DNA of 64,000 bases from Pseudomonadota bacterium (GTDB lineage: Bacteria; Desulfobacterota; Binatia; UBA9968): the NCBI GenBank assembly GCA_021324155.1, contig JAJPJQ010000018.1:62001-126000 (forward strand), read 5' to 3'. This document shows positions 16,092 through 25,116 of the stretch, piece after piece. The translations under genes and the position numbers were made by a program. Position 1 is the stretch's first letter; every line of letters begins with the position of its first letter. The notes beneath the pieces are model-generated. The model worked only from the letters and a program-made list of their open reading frames with translations, was not told the origin of the DNA and ran no database searches.

Positions 16092-16568
16092 TTATGCCCT
16101 CCCCGAGAGCCGGTCGGCTGCTAAATGGATTGCGTCCACGATCTTCGCGTAGCCGGTGCAACGGCAGATGTTGCCCGAAACCGCCTCTTCGATGTCTTCG
16201 GCCGTCGGTTTTGCCGTACGATCCAGCAGCGCTGCGACCGACATGATGTATCCGGGCGTGCAGTAGCCACACTGGACTGCGCCCGTATCGATGAAAGCCT
16301 GCTGCACGGCGTGCAGATTGGCGCCGTCCGCAAGGCCTTCGATCGTCGTGATCGTCGCGCCGTCGGCGTCGGCGGCCAGCGTGACGCAGGAATTGATGGG
16401 CTTGCCGTTAAAGATGATCGTGCACGCGCCACATTCGCCCGTGTTGCAGCAGAGCTTCGTGCCTTTCATCTCCAAGGTGTCGCGCAGAAATTCGAGCAGC
16501 GAGGTCGACGCCTCCGTGCTAGCGCTGACTTTTTTATCGTTGATCGTCGCGTTGATGGTGAAGCTCAT
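16092..16568 (-). CDS. Molybdenum hydroxylase [2Fe-2S] small subunit, set 1
   Basis: A 158-residue protein with both iron-sulfur domains of the family: the plant-ferredoxin-type cluster (CCNTGECGACTIIFNG near 40-55) and the helical C-terminal cluster (CGYCTPG near 100 and CRCTGY near 137). It carries electrons from the Mo centre to FAD. The gene begins at the base that ends the FAD subunit stop (TAATG) and stops 1 base before the large-subunit start, so all three subunits are co-translated. Confidence 0.95.
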   Translation of the reverse strand: MSFTINATINDKKVSASTEASTSLLEFLRDTLEMKGTKLCCNTGECGACTIIFNGKPINSCVTLAADADGATITTIEGLADGANLHAVQQAFIDTGAVQCGYCTPGYIMSVAALLDRTAKPTAEDIEEAVSGNICRCTGYAKIVDAIHLAADRLSGRA

Positions 16569-17437
16569 TACACTGCCTCCTTGCCCGTCGCGGCTTTCCA
16601 GCTTTGCGCCAAGCCTCGTCGCGTCAGAGCCTCGACGATCCAGCGGCGGTATTCGGCGCTGCTGCGCTGATCGTCGATCGGGCTCGCTTCCGATGCGGCG
16701 AGCTCCGCCGCCTGTTTGAGAAGCGCCGGCGTGAGCGGCTTGCCGCGCAGCGAGGCCTCGGCCTTCGCGGCGCGGATAGGCGTCGGGGCGACGGCGCCGA
16801 GGCCGATCCGCACATCCCGAACGGCTTTCTTTGCCGCATCCGGCGTTATGAGTACGGCCACGCCTACCATTGCGATATCCATCGCACCGCGCACCGCGTG
16901 CTTTAGATAGACGCCCCGGCTTTCCGCCGCCGGATAGGGGACATCGATAGCCGTCAGCAATCCCTTCGCGCCGAGAGTCGTTTTCCCGGGACCCGAAAAG
17001 AAATTGATAAACGGCTCGGCGGTTTCTTTATCCGAGAACGCGATATTGCCGCTCGCCTCGAGAACGAGCAGGGGAGTCAGCGTCTCGCCCGAAGGCGACG
17101 CGCGGCAGATGTTGCCGCCGATCGTGGCGGTGTTGCGGATTTGCAAGGACGCGAATTGATGCGCGGCTTCCCAAAGGACCGGCAGCTTGTCGCGTATTAA
17201 CGCGCTGGTCTCGAGATCACGGATCGTCGTCAGCGGACCGATGCGTACCCCGCCGTTGTTTTCTTTGATGCCGGCAAGGCCCCCGATCGCTTTGATGTTG
17301 ATTAGGCAGCCCGGCTCTTCCTTGTACTTTATATCCACCATGACGTCGGTGCCGCCGGCGATGACTTTTGCTTCGCCGCCGTAGCGCTCGAGAAGGGACA
17401 GCGCTTCAGCAATCGACTTGGGCGCGAAATATTCCAT
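16568..17437 (-). CDS. Molybdenum hydroxylase FAD subunit, set 1
   Basis: A 289-residue FAD-binding subunit starting MEYFAPKS. The ATG at 17437 is preceded by GGAGG at good distance; the frame could be extended 5 codons to a TTG, but that would place the ribosome site inside the gene. FAD-binding loops are VIAGGTDVMVDIKYK (about 32-46) and TIGGNICRASP (about 108-118). It passes electrons from FeS to an unknown acceptor. It is first gene of the three-gene unit; the 142 bases upstream show no clear promoter. Confidence 0.93.
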   Translation of the reverse strand: MEYFAPKSIAEALSLLERYGGEAKVIAGGTDVMVDIKYKEEPGCLINIKAIGGLAGIKENNGGVRIGPLTTIRDLETSALIRDKLPVLWEAAHQFASLQIRNTATIGGNICRASPSGETLTPLLVLEASGNIAFSDKETAEPFINFFSGPGKTTLGAKGLLTAIDVPYPAAESRGVYLKHAVRGAMDIAMVGVAVLITPDAAKKAVRDVRIGLGAVAPTPIRAAKAEASLRGKPLTPALLKQAAELAASEASPIDDQRSSAEYRRWIVEALTRRGLAQSWKAATGKEAV

Positions 17438-17579
17438 GACAGTCGCCTCCAATCTCGCGCTCTATCACGCCTAATAACGTCACCGCAACACCGATCTCTC
17501 AAATTTCACGAGCAAGGATGCGCGAAATCGCAGTCAGACTGCGGTCCGATGGAATGACAAAGCGTAATCGAAAAGAAAG

Positions 17580-17786
17580 CTAGACGGTCGGCTGAAGGGT
17601 CGAGGCGGCGTCAACAGCCGGAGCGCCGCCGACAGCAGGAGACCAACGCCCCAGCGCGCGGCGCTGGCGCAAGCAATCAGCGATGCAGAAGGGAAGATAG
17701 ACGAGCAAGATCAGTGCGACGATCGCGTAAAGCCCGGCGGTGAACATGAGGAAAAGTTTTCCGATTTCCCAGAGGAAGGTGATCAT
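17580..17786 (-). CDS. Small single-span membrane protein, hypothetical
   Basis: A 68-residue protein with one or two closely spaced hydrophobic segments (residues 9-37), a Cys pair (CIADC) and a basic QRRALGRW stretch after the membrane. GGAG lies 7 bases before the ATG, supporting translation. No family is recognised, and it stands alone between the hydroxylase unit and a 470-base gap. Confidence 0.55.
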   Translation of the reverse strand: MITFLWEIGKLFLMFTAGLYAIVALILLVYLPFCIADCLRQRRALGRWSPAVGGAPAVDAASTLQPTV

Positions 17787-18254
17787 AGCTCAACTCCGGA
17801 CTTAATACGCGTACGTAATTTACCCGAGTGGACGCCTGATCAGTATCAGGTTCGCCAAAAAATGCAAGGATTATTTTAGAAAATATTTCTTGGGGCAGGC
17901 GCGCACGTTGTATGACGTAGAGGGAGAAAATTACCTTGCCCGAGAAAAAGCTTCGCCCTCCGGTTGCTGTTAATGATCCTAAGTAGTTGAATATAATCAA
18001 GTTCTGTATGGCCCGAATCGTGCTTCGATGGGCCGCAGAAGGGGATTGCCAAGATGAGCTACAAGCTGCGAACATTCATTATCCGGCTTAGAGTCCGATA
18101 CCTCGTGTGGTCCTACAACCACCACCTCCGCAGGCGCCGCGCTACGGTCTGACCAGCGGACCGACTTTCGCTGCATCGCTTCGATTGTCGCGTTACTTGA
18201 CTCTTTCCGCCCTGCACACCAGAATACTCGCCGGTTATCGTCGGAGGGTTTGTC
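17787..18254. other. Gene-free gap with a short palindrome
   Basis: This 468-base stretch separates divergently oriented genes. It contains CCTGAT-CAGT-ATCAGG at 17835-17850, a perfect 6-bp inverted repeat about 50 bases upstream of the small membrane protein start, possibly an operator or hairpin. GGAGG at 18244-18248 is the ribosome site of the aminotransferase. The minus-strand frames crossing the gap lack ribosome sites and protein-like composition. Confidence 0.4.
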
Positions 18255-19253
18255 ATGGCGGAAAACGATCGGACGCCGTCTTTTGATTCGAATGAGGCGG
18301 CGGCACGCTTGCGCGCCGCGGTTCATGCGAAGGCGGCGAATTATTACGCGATGTATTCGAGCGTCCTCGGTGGAATCGTGACTGATCCGGCATTCATGGT
18401 CTTGCCGCTCGACGATCACATGGTCCATCGGGGACACTCCGTTTTCGATACGGCGATTCTCGCTGGCGGGCGGCTGTATCAGTTGGACCAGCACTTAGAG
18501 CGCTTTCTCCGCTCGGCCGAAATGGCGCGGATTCCGCTGCCGTTCCCGGTCGAGAAACTTCGACAGATCATCATCGATACCGCGGCCGCGAGCGGGCGCC
18601 GCGACGCCTCGGTGCGATACTGGCTCTCCGCCGGCCCCGGCGGATTCGGCTTAGGGCCCGCCGAATGCGTCGGCAGCAGTTTTTACGTCATTATCTTCGT
18701 CGCGGAGTTTTACCCCGAGAGCTTTTATTCGCAGGGGCTCAAGGTCGTCACGAGCAGTGTCGCTATCAAGCCGCCATTTTTCGCGCGTGTGAAATCGACC
18801 AATTATCTTCCGAATGTTCTTGTCTTGCTTGAAGCCAAGGATAAAGGCGCCGATAACGGCGTGTTCATCGACCATCATGGCATGATCGCCGAGAGCTCGA
18901 ACATGAACGTCGCGTTCGTGACGCGCGGGCGTGTCTTTCGTCATCCGCCTTTCGACGCGATTCTCTCGGGAGTTACCGTTCAGCGGCTGTTTCAGCTGGC
19001 GCGGCATCTGGTCGAGAGCGGCGATCTGAAAGACATTCGCATCGGCGATGTCCCGATGGAGGAAGGCAAGGCGGCGGCGGAAATGATGCTCGTGGGCAGC
19101 TCGGTGAAAGTCGCGCCTGTGGTCGAATGGGACGGGCGGGCAATCGGCGACGGCAAGCCTGGCCCGATCGCGCGCAAGCTGCTTGAACTCTGGCGCGAAG
19201 ATATTAGAAAGGCGACCGACCAGCTCGTGGCGGTGCCCTATGCGGGCCAATGA
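18255..19253 (+). CDS. Class IV PLP aminotransferase (branched-chain/D-amino acid type)
   Basis: A 332-residue fold-type IV enzyme. The Schiff-base Lys is Lys180 (FARVKSTNYLPN), Glu213 (IAESSNMN) is the PLP-nitrogen partner, and the phosphate-binding stretch LSGVTVQRL follows near 238. The N-terminal HMVHRGHSVFDT is the usual substrate-side motif. It could be a branched-chain aminotransferase, a D-amino acid transaminase or an aminodeoxychorismate lyase-like enzyme; the acidic N-terminal extension of about 25 residues is unusual for ilvE. GGAGG sits 6 bases before the ATG. It has no co-directional neighbour, so the context does not define the substrate. Confidence 0.85.
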   Translation: MAENDRTPSFDSNEAAARLRAAVHAKAANYYAMYSSVLGGIVTDPAFMVLPLDDHMVHRGHSVFDTAILAGGRLYQLDQHLERFLRSAEMARIPLPFPVEKLRQIIIDTAAASGRRDASVRYWLSAGPGGFGLGPAECVGSSFYVIIFVAEFYPESFYSQGLKVVTSSVAIKPPFFARVKSTNYLPNVLVLLEAKDKGADNGVFIDHHGMIAESSNMNVAFVTRGRVFRHPPFDAILSGVTVQRLFQLARHLVESGDLKDIRIGDVPMEEGKAAAEMMLVGSSVKVAPVVEWDGRAIGDGKPGPIARKLLELWREDIRKATDQLVAVPYAGQ

Positions 19254-19256
19254 CGA

Positions 19257-22200
19257 TCAGTGACGATCGGGTGCCGGAAGGCGTGTGCCGGCACGCAAGG
19301 CATGGAACTCCGCTTCTTCGAGAGCCGCCGCCCGTTTTTCGCTGAGCGTCTGGGCTGTCGCCTTTTTCTTTGTCGGCAACGGCACGATGATGTTGAGCCC
19401 TCCCTCGCTGAGAAGCGTCAACGTATTCGACTGTATGCCCTGCGCATCGACGCCTACCGCGGTGAATTGGGAAATTTGCAAAGCAATCGACTCGCACTTG
19501 GCCTTTTTGGCCGTATTCATCGCCGGCTTTGTCACCTCGTAGAGCTTGAACGCAAGCTGTACCGTGTCGAGATTGCCCTGCGACACGGGCACCGAGAACT
19601 GTTTTAAAGTCTCGATCGACGCCGTAAGCGGTTTGCCACAGTTGTTGGCGACATTGCGCGCCCGCGCGGTCACATCGACCCGGACGCCGTCGCGCAGGAT
19701 ATCGGTAAACGAAACATTGACCTCCACGCCCGGACTCTTAAAATTCTTGGGTAGCGGCGTGGTGATTTTCGGCACGAACCCGGCGCCTACGAATGCCAGC
19801 GTGATGGAATGCGGCAGCACGGTTACCTGCTCGCTGCAACCGCTCGTCGACGAGGCATTGGAAATGTCGCCGCTGTAATCCACCTTCCAGAAAAAAGTTC
19901 CGGCCTGCGTGAAGGTAATCGAATTTGAATCCGGCACGATCCCATTCGTGACCGTCTTCGTTCCGCCGCTCGCGAAGACCGTGGTGCACGTGCCGTCGCT
20001 GAAAATCGTGTAGGTAACTGTTCCGCCGGCATTGGCTGTCGCGCCGTTCAAAGTGGCGCTGTCCGTTACGGAAGTGCCGGCCTGAATGGTTATGCTCGTG
20101 CCGGTTTGACCGCCGCCGGACAGCGAGGTCGTGATACCGGTCGTTCTAGATGTTATCGACAGCGACTCGCACGGGCCGGTCTTGGCGTTGTAAGCGCCGT
20201 CCCCGTTATAGGTCGCCTGGAACGCGTAGGTAGAAGAGACGTGGAAGTCGGGGATTTGCGCGAAGGTCGCCGCATCCACAGCGCCGGCGGACAGCGCGAG
20301 CGGCGAAGACGTAGCGAGCGCCGTACCGCTGCATGTGCCGTTGCTGAACCATTTGAACGTAACCGTTCCGGTCGGCGTCGCCAAGCTGCCGCTGACGGCT
20401 GCGCTGTCATGCACGCTCGTGCCGCTCAGCGCGGCGATAATCACGGCGTGTGAGGTGTCATGAATGTCCGTCGCGACGATCGGATCGATTTTGCCCACCG
20501 ACAACGGTTCGCAAGGACCGAGCTTAACGTTATACGTTCCATCCCCACTGTAACTTGCCTGGAAAGCGAACGAGCCGGAGGTGCTCGGCGTCTGTGTGAA
20601 CGTGGTGCCGTCGACCGCGCCGCTCGCAAGTGTCAGCGCGCCGGAAGTCTGCGCAGGCGAACCGGCGCATGTCCCGTTGGTAAACCAACTGAAAGTTACC
20701 GTGCCCGTCGGCGTTCCGACGGCGCCGCTGACCGTTGCCTTGTCGTGGATGGTCGTACCCGCGGCGACCGAGGTCACGACGTTGTGCGACGCGTCGTGGA
20801 TATCCGTTGCGACGGCGGCCTCGATCTTAGCGACGCTCAGCACTTCGCAAGGACCGAGCTTCGTGTTGTAGGTATTGTCCCCGCCGTAGCTGGCTTGAAA
20901 CGCGAACGATCCCGACGCACCGGGCATCTGCGCGAAGTTCGTCGCATCGACGATGCCGCTGACTAATGCCAGGGCGCTCGATGTTTGCGACGGTGAGCCT
21001 GTACAGGTTGCATTGGTGAACCAGCTGAAAGTCACCGTGCCGGTCGGTGTGCCGACGGTGCCGCTGACCGTCGCCTTGTCGTGCACGGTCGTGCCCGCAG
21101 CGACGGAGGTTACGACGTTGTGCGCGGTGTCGTGAATTTCCGTCGCCACTGCCGGATCGATTTTGCTCAAGCTCAAAACTTCGCAAGCTGCGTCTTTGGC
21201 GTTGTAAGTGTTATCGCCGCTGTAACTTGCGAGGAACGAATAGGTCTTGCTGGCATCGACGGGCGTCTGCGTGAAGGTTGCGGCGTCGACGGCGCCGCTT
21301 GTCAGCGTAAAAGAGCCGGATGTTTGTGCCGGGGTTGCTGAACAGGTGCCGTTTTCAAACCACTTGAAAGTTACCGTGCCCGTCGGCGTAGCCAGACTAC
21401 CGCTGACGGCCGCGCTGTCATGCACAGTTGTGCCGGCCGCAACGGACGTGACCGTCGCGTGCGCCGCATTGTGGACAGCGGTAGCGACGGCGGTTGGATC
21501 AATCTTGCCCACCGTTAGCAGTTCGCACGCGGCCGTTGCCGAATTATAAGTGCCATCGCCGCTGTAGCTCGCCTGGAAGGAGAACGAGCCGGAGGTGTTC
21601 GGCGTCTGCGTGAAGGTCGTGCCGTCGACGGCGCCGCTTACCAAAGTAAACGTACCCGAGGTCTGTGCCGGCGTGCCCGTGCAGGTTCCGTTAAGGAACC
21701 AGCTGAACGTCACCGTGCCCGTCGGGACCGGCAGAGAACCGTTCGCGGTAAGTGTCGCCTGGTCGTGTACGGTGGTTCCTGCTGCAACGGCCGTGACCGT
21801 CGCGTGCGCCGCGTTATGGATGTTTGTCGCGAACGATCCGACAGTGACTTTGCCGACGGTCAAAACCTCGCAAGGTCCGACCTTGGAATTATAAGTTCCG
21901 TCGCCGTTGTACGTCGCCTGGAAGGCGAAGGAGCCGGAAGCGCTGGGCGTCTGCGTGAAGGTCGTGCCGTCGACGGCGCCGCTTGCCAAGGTAAACGTCC
22001 CCGAGGTCTGTGCCGGCGTGCCCGTGCAGGTTCCGTTAAGGAACCAACTGAACGTTACGGTGCCGCTCGGCATGCCCACGCTGCCGCTGACCGAGGCGCT
22101 GTCGTGCACTGTCGTACCGGCGGGGACCGAGGTCACGACGGCATGCGCCGTGTCGTGAATTGAGGTCGAGACCGCCGTCGGATCGATTTTGTTGACTGTC

Positions 22201-24896
22201 AGCAGCTCGCAAGCCGCCGTGGCCGAATTGTAGGTGCCGTCTCCACTGTAGCTCGCCTGGAACGAGAACGAGCCGGAGGCATTCGGTGTCTGCGTGAACG
22301 TCGTCCCGTCGACGGCCCCGCTCACGAGCGCAAATTCGCTGGAGGTCTGCGTAGGCGTGCCCGTACAGGTTCCGTTGAGGAACCAGCTGAACGTCACGGT
22401 GCCGGTAGGGACGGGCAGGGCGCCATTGGCGGTAAGCGTTGCTTTGTCGTGTACCGTGGTGCCGGAGTCGACGGAAGACACCACGTTATGAGAGGTGTTG
22501 TGAATATCGGTCGTGAAACTGCCGGGATTCACTTTGTTGACGGTCAGCGGCTCGCAGGCTCCGACCTTGGAGTTATATGTACCGTCGCCGTTGTACGTAG
22601 CCTGGAAGGCGAACGAGCCGGAGGCGTTCGGCGTCTGCGTGAAAGTAGTGCCGTCGACAGAACCGCTAGCGAGCGTGAATGTGTTGGAAGTCTGCGCGGG
22701 CGAGCCCGCGCACGTTCCGTTCGTAAACCAGCTGAAGGTCACCGTGCCGGTCGGCGTGCCGAAGCTGCCGGTTACAGCGACACTGTCATGCACCGTCGTG
22801 CCCGCCGCGACCGAGGTGACTGTCGCGTGCGTCCCATCGTGAATTACCGTGGTAACCGCCGTGGGATCGGCCTTGCTTACGGTCAACGCTTCGCACGGCC
22901 CGTCGGCGGGATTGTAGTTGCTGTCGCCGTTGTAATGCGCTTTGAACGAGTAGCTTCCAGGCGCCAGCGGCCCTTGCGGGAAAGCCGTCGCGTCCAACGC
23001 CCCGCTGGAGAGCGAAAGGGCGGACGACGTCGCCGTCGCTGTGCCGGTACAGGTGCCATTGCTGTAGAAAGCGAACGTGACTGTACCGGTAGCCGTAGTG
23101 GTTCCACCGGTAACACTCACGCTATCGTGGACCGTGGAGCCGGCCGCTGCGGTCGTAATGACGTTGTGCGCCGGATTATGGATCGCCGTCGTAACGGTCG
23201 GAGTCGTGACGACGACGATTGTCGCTACGGAAACGCTGTCGGCGGCTGAATCATTCCCCGGCGCTTGGCTATGATAAAGCCGTGCTGTAATGGTTACCGA
23301 TCCGCCGGCGGCAAAGGAATGATCCGGGCTGCTCGACCAAGTGCCCGAAAAGTCGCCGCATCCCGCATTTGTGCAATTGAAGTTAACACTGGAATCGTTA
23401 TCGACCGTTCCATCTCCCCAGACGATCTGAACCTGGTATTGTGAGATCTGTCCCTGAAAATTTTGTGTGGAGGCGATACCTTCGAGGTGCACGGGATTTG
23501 AAAAAGGCCCGCACGGCCCTGGATCGATGCTACATCCGTTTACTTTCGTGATCGTGATCGACGGGACTGCCGGCGCATCGGTGAATGCCGTCTGAGCGAA
23601 CTTGCCAGAGCTTGTTCCTGCCGCCGTGACTGTGAAGGTTCTGCCCGCGTCGCTCGAGGCGGGCGCGAAGTCCGTGTTGACGAAGTTGCCGGCGTTGTCG
23701 GCGTTCGAAGTAACGATGACGTCGGGGTGCGTCTCGGGCTCCTCGTGCAAGACCATGACGACGCTTTCGCCCGGCTGCCAGCCGGCTCCGGTGATCGTCA
23801 CGGTGTTCCCGGGGGGATAATCGAATTTATCCGTGGTAACCGTCGCCTGCGAGTTTGAGACCAGCGCCGACGACGCCAGCACCTCGCCTTTGTCGTTTAC
23901 CCCGCCCGCAACGAGAGCGCGGTCCGCCAGTGGGATATCGGTGACCGTGTGATCGGAGCGGTCGAGCAATTCCGCAACCTCCGGGTCCTGCAAGGCGGAC
24001 TGCAGCGCCGGCGCTCCGACGATCGCGGTGCTGATCAACGCGGCGCGGCTCTCGGTGCTGAGAGTCGCCTCGAGCAAGTCCGGCGTCGGTGGAAAATGCG
24101 CCAACGCGTTGAACGCGCCCGTTGCGGCGTTGAACATTTCCATCGAGAAATCCGTGCTGCCGCCGATAATCTGCACCTTGCCGTCCGGCAAAACTTTAAC
24201 GGTCGGCAGCGCGCGGGCGACAGCCATTGTGGTCGTCGTGGATGAGAACTGCCCCGTATTCGGGTTGAAGATTTCCGCGGAATCGAGCGCCTCCGCGCTA
24301 TCGGCAGGATCGATGCCGCCAACGATGAGCACGCGGCCATCTTTCATGAGAGCGGCAGCATGCAGTGCGCGCGGCTCGCCGAGCGATCCGACGAGCGAAG
24401 CCAGCTGTTGGTCGACGTGTAGTACTTCGGCGCTGCCGTCGGCGTCCCCGCCGGCGAATAATATTTTTCCGTCGGCGAGCATTGTCGCCGTGTGTCCCGC
24501 GCGCGCGCGGCTGAGCGGCGGACCGGCAGAAAACGAATTGTCCGCGGGATTGAAGAACTCCGTTGTGGCGAGCCCGGCTTGACCGTCGCGCCCGCCCGCG
24601 ATGAGAACCCGGCCGTCCGCCAAAAGAGTTGCCGTATGATCGGTGCGTCCGGTCGAGCTGCCTACGATGAGAAACGTGTTCGAGTTGGGATCGAAAATCT
24701 CGGCCTGATTTACAATGCCGTTCGCGTTTTCGCCGCCTACGATGAGGACGCGCCCGTCTTTGATTAAAGTGGCGCTATGGCCGCGGCGTTCTATGTTCAG
24801 CGAAACGCCGTCGATAATCTGCGCATGTGCAGAGGCGGCGAGTACGACCGCGCAAAGGATAAAAGCGTAAAAGCAAAGTCGCCGCGACAATTTCAT
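19257..24896 (-). CDS. Giant secreted Kelch/Ig-repeat surface protein
   Basis: About 1,879 residues. A signal peptide starts at MKLSRRLCFYA and ends ASAHA. Residues 30-330 form Kelch-type blades with repeated HTATLLADGRVLIAGG motifs. After a linker Ig-like region come nine close copies of a roughly 110-residue Ig-like repeat and one divergent copy (residues about 564-1694), then a C-terminal domain that ends basic and Ala/Glu-rich. Each repeat has two Cys (NGTC...GPCE) likely to pair. There is no LPXTG, PEP-CTERM or autotransporter barrel, so secretion route and anchoring are unknown. It is probably an adhesin or carbohydrate-binding matrix protein. The shorter ATG is preferred because the signal peptide then begins with KLSRR. 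Confidence 0.85.
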   Translation of the reverse strand: MKLSRRLCFYAFILCAVVLAASAHAQIIDGVSLNIERRGHSATLIKDGRVLIVGGENANGIVNQAEIFDPNSNTFLIVGSSTGRTDHTATLLADGRVLIAGGRDGQAGLATTEFFNPADNSFSAGPPLSRARAGHTATMLADGKILFAGGDADGSAEVLHVDQQLASLVGSLGEPRALHAAALMKDGRVLIVGGIDPADSAEALDSAEIFNPNTGQFSSTTTTMAVARALPTVKVLPDGKVQIIGGSTDFSMEMFNAATGAFNALAHFPPTPDLLEATLSTESRAALISTAIVGAPALQSALQDPEVAELLDRSDHTVTDIPLADRALVAGGVNDKGEVLASSALVSNSQATVTTDKFDYPPGNTVTITGAGWQPGESVVMVLHEEPETHPDVIVTSNADNAGNFVNTDFAPASSDAGRTFTVTAAGTSSGKFAQTAFTDAPAVPSITITKVNGCSIDPGPCGPFSNPVHLEGIASTQNFQGQISQYQVQIVWGDGTVDNDSSVNFNCTNAGCGDFSGTWSSSPDHSFAAGGSVTITARLYHSQAPGNDSAADSVSVATIVVVTTPTVTTAIHNPAHNVITTAAAGSTVHDSVSVTGGTTTATGTVTFAFYSNGTCTGTATATSSALSLSSGALDATAFPQGPLAPGSYSFKAHYNGDSNYNPADGPCEALTVSKADPTAVTTVIHDGTHATVTSVAAGTTVHDSVAVTGSFGTPTGTVTFSWFTNGTCAGSPAQTSNTFTLASGSVDGTTFTQTPNASGSFAFQATYNGDGTYNSKVGACEPLTVNKVNPGSFTTDIHNTSHNVVSSVDSGTTVHDKATLTANGALPVPTGTVTFSWFLNGTCTGTPTQTSSEFALVSGAVDGTTFTQTPNASGSFSFQASYSGDGTYNSATAACELLTVNKIDPTAVSTSIHDTAHAVVTSVPAGTTVHDSASVSGSVGMPSGTVTFSWFLNGTCTGTPAQTSGTFTLASGAVDGTTFTQTPSASGSFAFQATYNGDGTYNSKVGPCEVLTVGKVTVGSFATNIHNAAHATVTAVAAGTTVHDQATLTANGSLPVPTGTVTFSWFLNGTCTGTPAQTSGTFTLVSGAVDGTTFTQTPNTSGSFSFQASYSGDGTYNSATAACELLTVGKIDPTAVATAVHNAAHATVTSVAAGTTVHDSAAVSGSLATPTGTVTFKWFENGTCSATPAQTSGSFTLTSGAVDAATFTQTPVDASKTYSFLASYSGDNTYNAKDAACEVLSLSKIDPAVATEIHDTAHNVVTSVAAGTTVHDKATVSGTVGTPTGTVTFSWFTNATCTGSPSQTSSALALVSGIVDATNFAQMPGASGSFAFQASYGGDNTYNTKLGPCEVLSVAKIEAAVATDIHDASHNVVTSVAAGTTIHDKATVSGAVGTPTGTVTFSWFTNGTCAGSPAQTSGALTLASGAVDGTTFTQTPSTSGSFAFQASYSGDGTYNVKLGPCEPLSVGKIDPIVATDIHDTSHAVIIAALSGTSVHDSAAVSGSLATPTGTVTFKWFSNGTCSGTALATSSPLALSAGAVDAATFAQIPDFHVSSTYAFQATYNGDGAYNAKTGPCESLSITSRTTGITTSLSGGGQTGTSITIQAGTSVTDSATLNGATANAGGTVTYTIFSDGTCTTVFASGGTKTVTNGIVPDSNSITFTQAGTFFWKVDYSGDISNASSTSGCSEQVTVLPHSITLAFVGAGFVPKITTPLPKNFKSPGVEVNVSFTDILRDGVRVDVTARARNVANNCGKPLTASIETLKQFSVPVSQGNLDTVQLAFKLYEVTKPAMNTAKKAKCESIALQISQFTAVGVDAQGIQSNTLTLLSEGGLNIIVPLPTKKKATAQTLSEKRAAALEEAEFHALRAGTRLPAPDRH
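20150..23205 (-). repeat. Tandem Ig-like coding repeats
   Basis: Nine units of roughly 320-345 bases within the giant gene, alike in DNA and protein (each with a TVHD segment, TPTGTVTF, NGTC and GPCE), plus a tenth divergent unit downstream. Units 3 and 5 share an ANG-LPVPTG insertion not present in units 2 and 4, pointing to duplication of a two-unit block. Such an array is prone to copy-number change and to assembly collapse. Confidence 0.85.
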
Positions 24897-24906
24897 GGCC
24901 ACCATC

Positions 24907-24935
24907 GTGCCCGGCGGAGTTACGCACACGGGCAC
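24907..24935 (-). promoter_or_regulatory. Leader hairpin just before the giant protein start
   Basis: A perfect 7-bp stem (GTGCCCG at 24907-24913, CGGGCAC at 24929-24935) with a 15-base loop ends 10 bases upstream of the ATG at 24896. It could mask the ribosome site. I could not match it to a known riboswitch class. Confidence 0.3.
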
Positions 24936-25058
24936 CGCGCCAAATATAGGCGTCGCCGGGAGCCTATTCTTTTATTTTGTTACGATTACGAATGAAACCG
25001 CTGGGAAGGTCACATTTAAGGGGGGAATTTGTGACCCCCTACGGGCTGGATATTTGGA

Positions 25059-25098
25059 GAAAAAAAAGGCCTCGCCGCTTTCTGGCGGCGAGGCCTTT
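25059..25098 (-). terminator. Strong intrinsic terminator after the FecR gene
   Basis: A perfect 14-bp stem (25065-25078 with 25085-25098, arm AAAGGCCTCGCCGC) with a 6-base loop, followed on the minus strand by a run of Ts. It ends the cyclase/TPR/FecR transcript and so separates the giant protein gene as its own unit. The A-rich bases 24970-25020 upstream of the giant gene may hold its promoter. Confidence 0.9.
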
Positions 25099-25116
25099 AC
25101 TGCGTAGGGATGGCGG

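Noticed and set aside
14078-16246. A 722-residue open frame on the plus strand
   Set aside because: It lies antisense to the well-supported Mo subunit gene. Arg/Asp/His-rich composition and no recognisable domain mark it as a shadow of GC-rich codons. The same holds for long antisense frames at 39373-41667, 46153-48261 and 52376-54289.
17997-18494. Minus-strand frame across the aminotransferase start
   Set aside because: Overlaps the clear aminotransferase gene and its ribosome site; composition is not protein-like.
20150-23205. Regularly spaced repeats that might be a CRISPR array
   Set aside because: Unit length is over 300 bases and in frame inside a long gene, with no unique short spacers and no cas genes.
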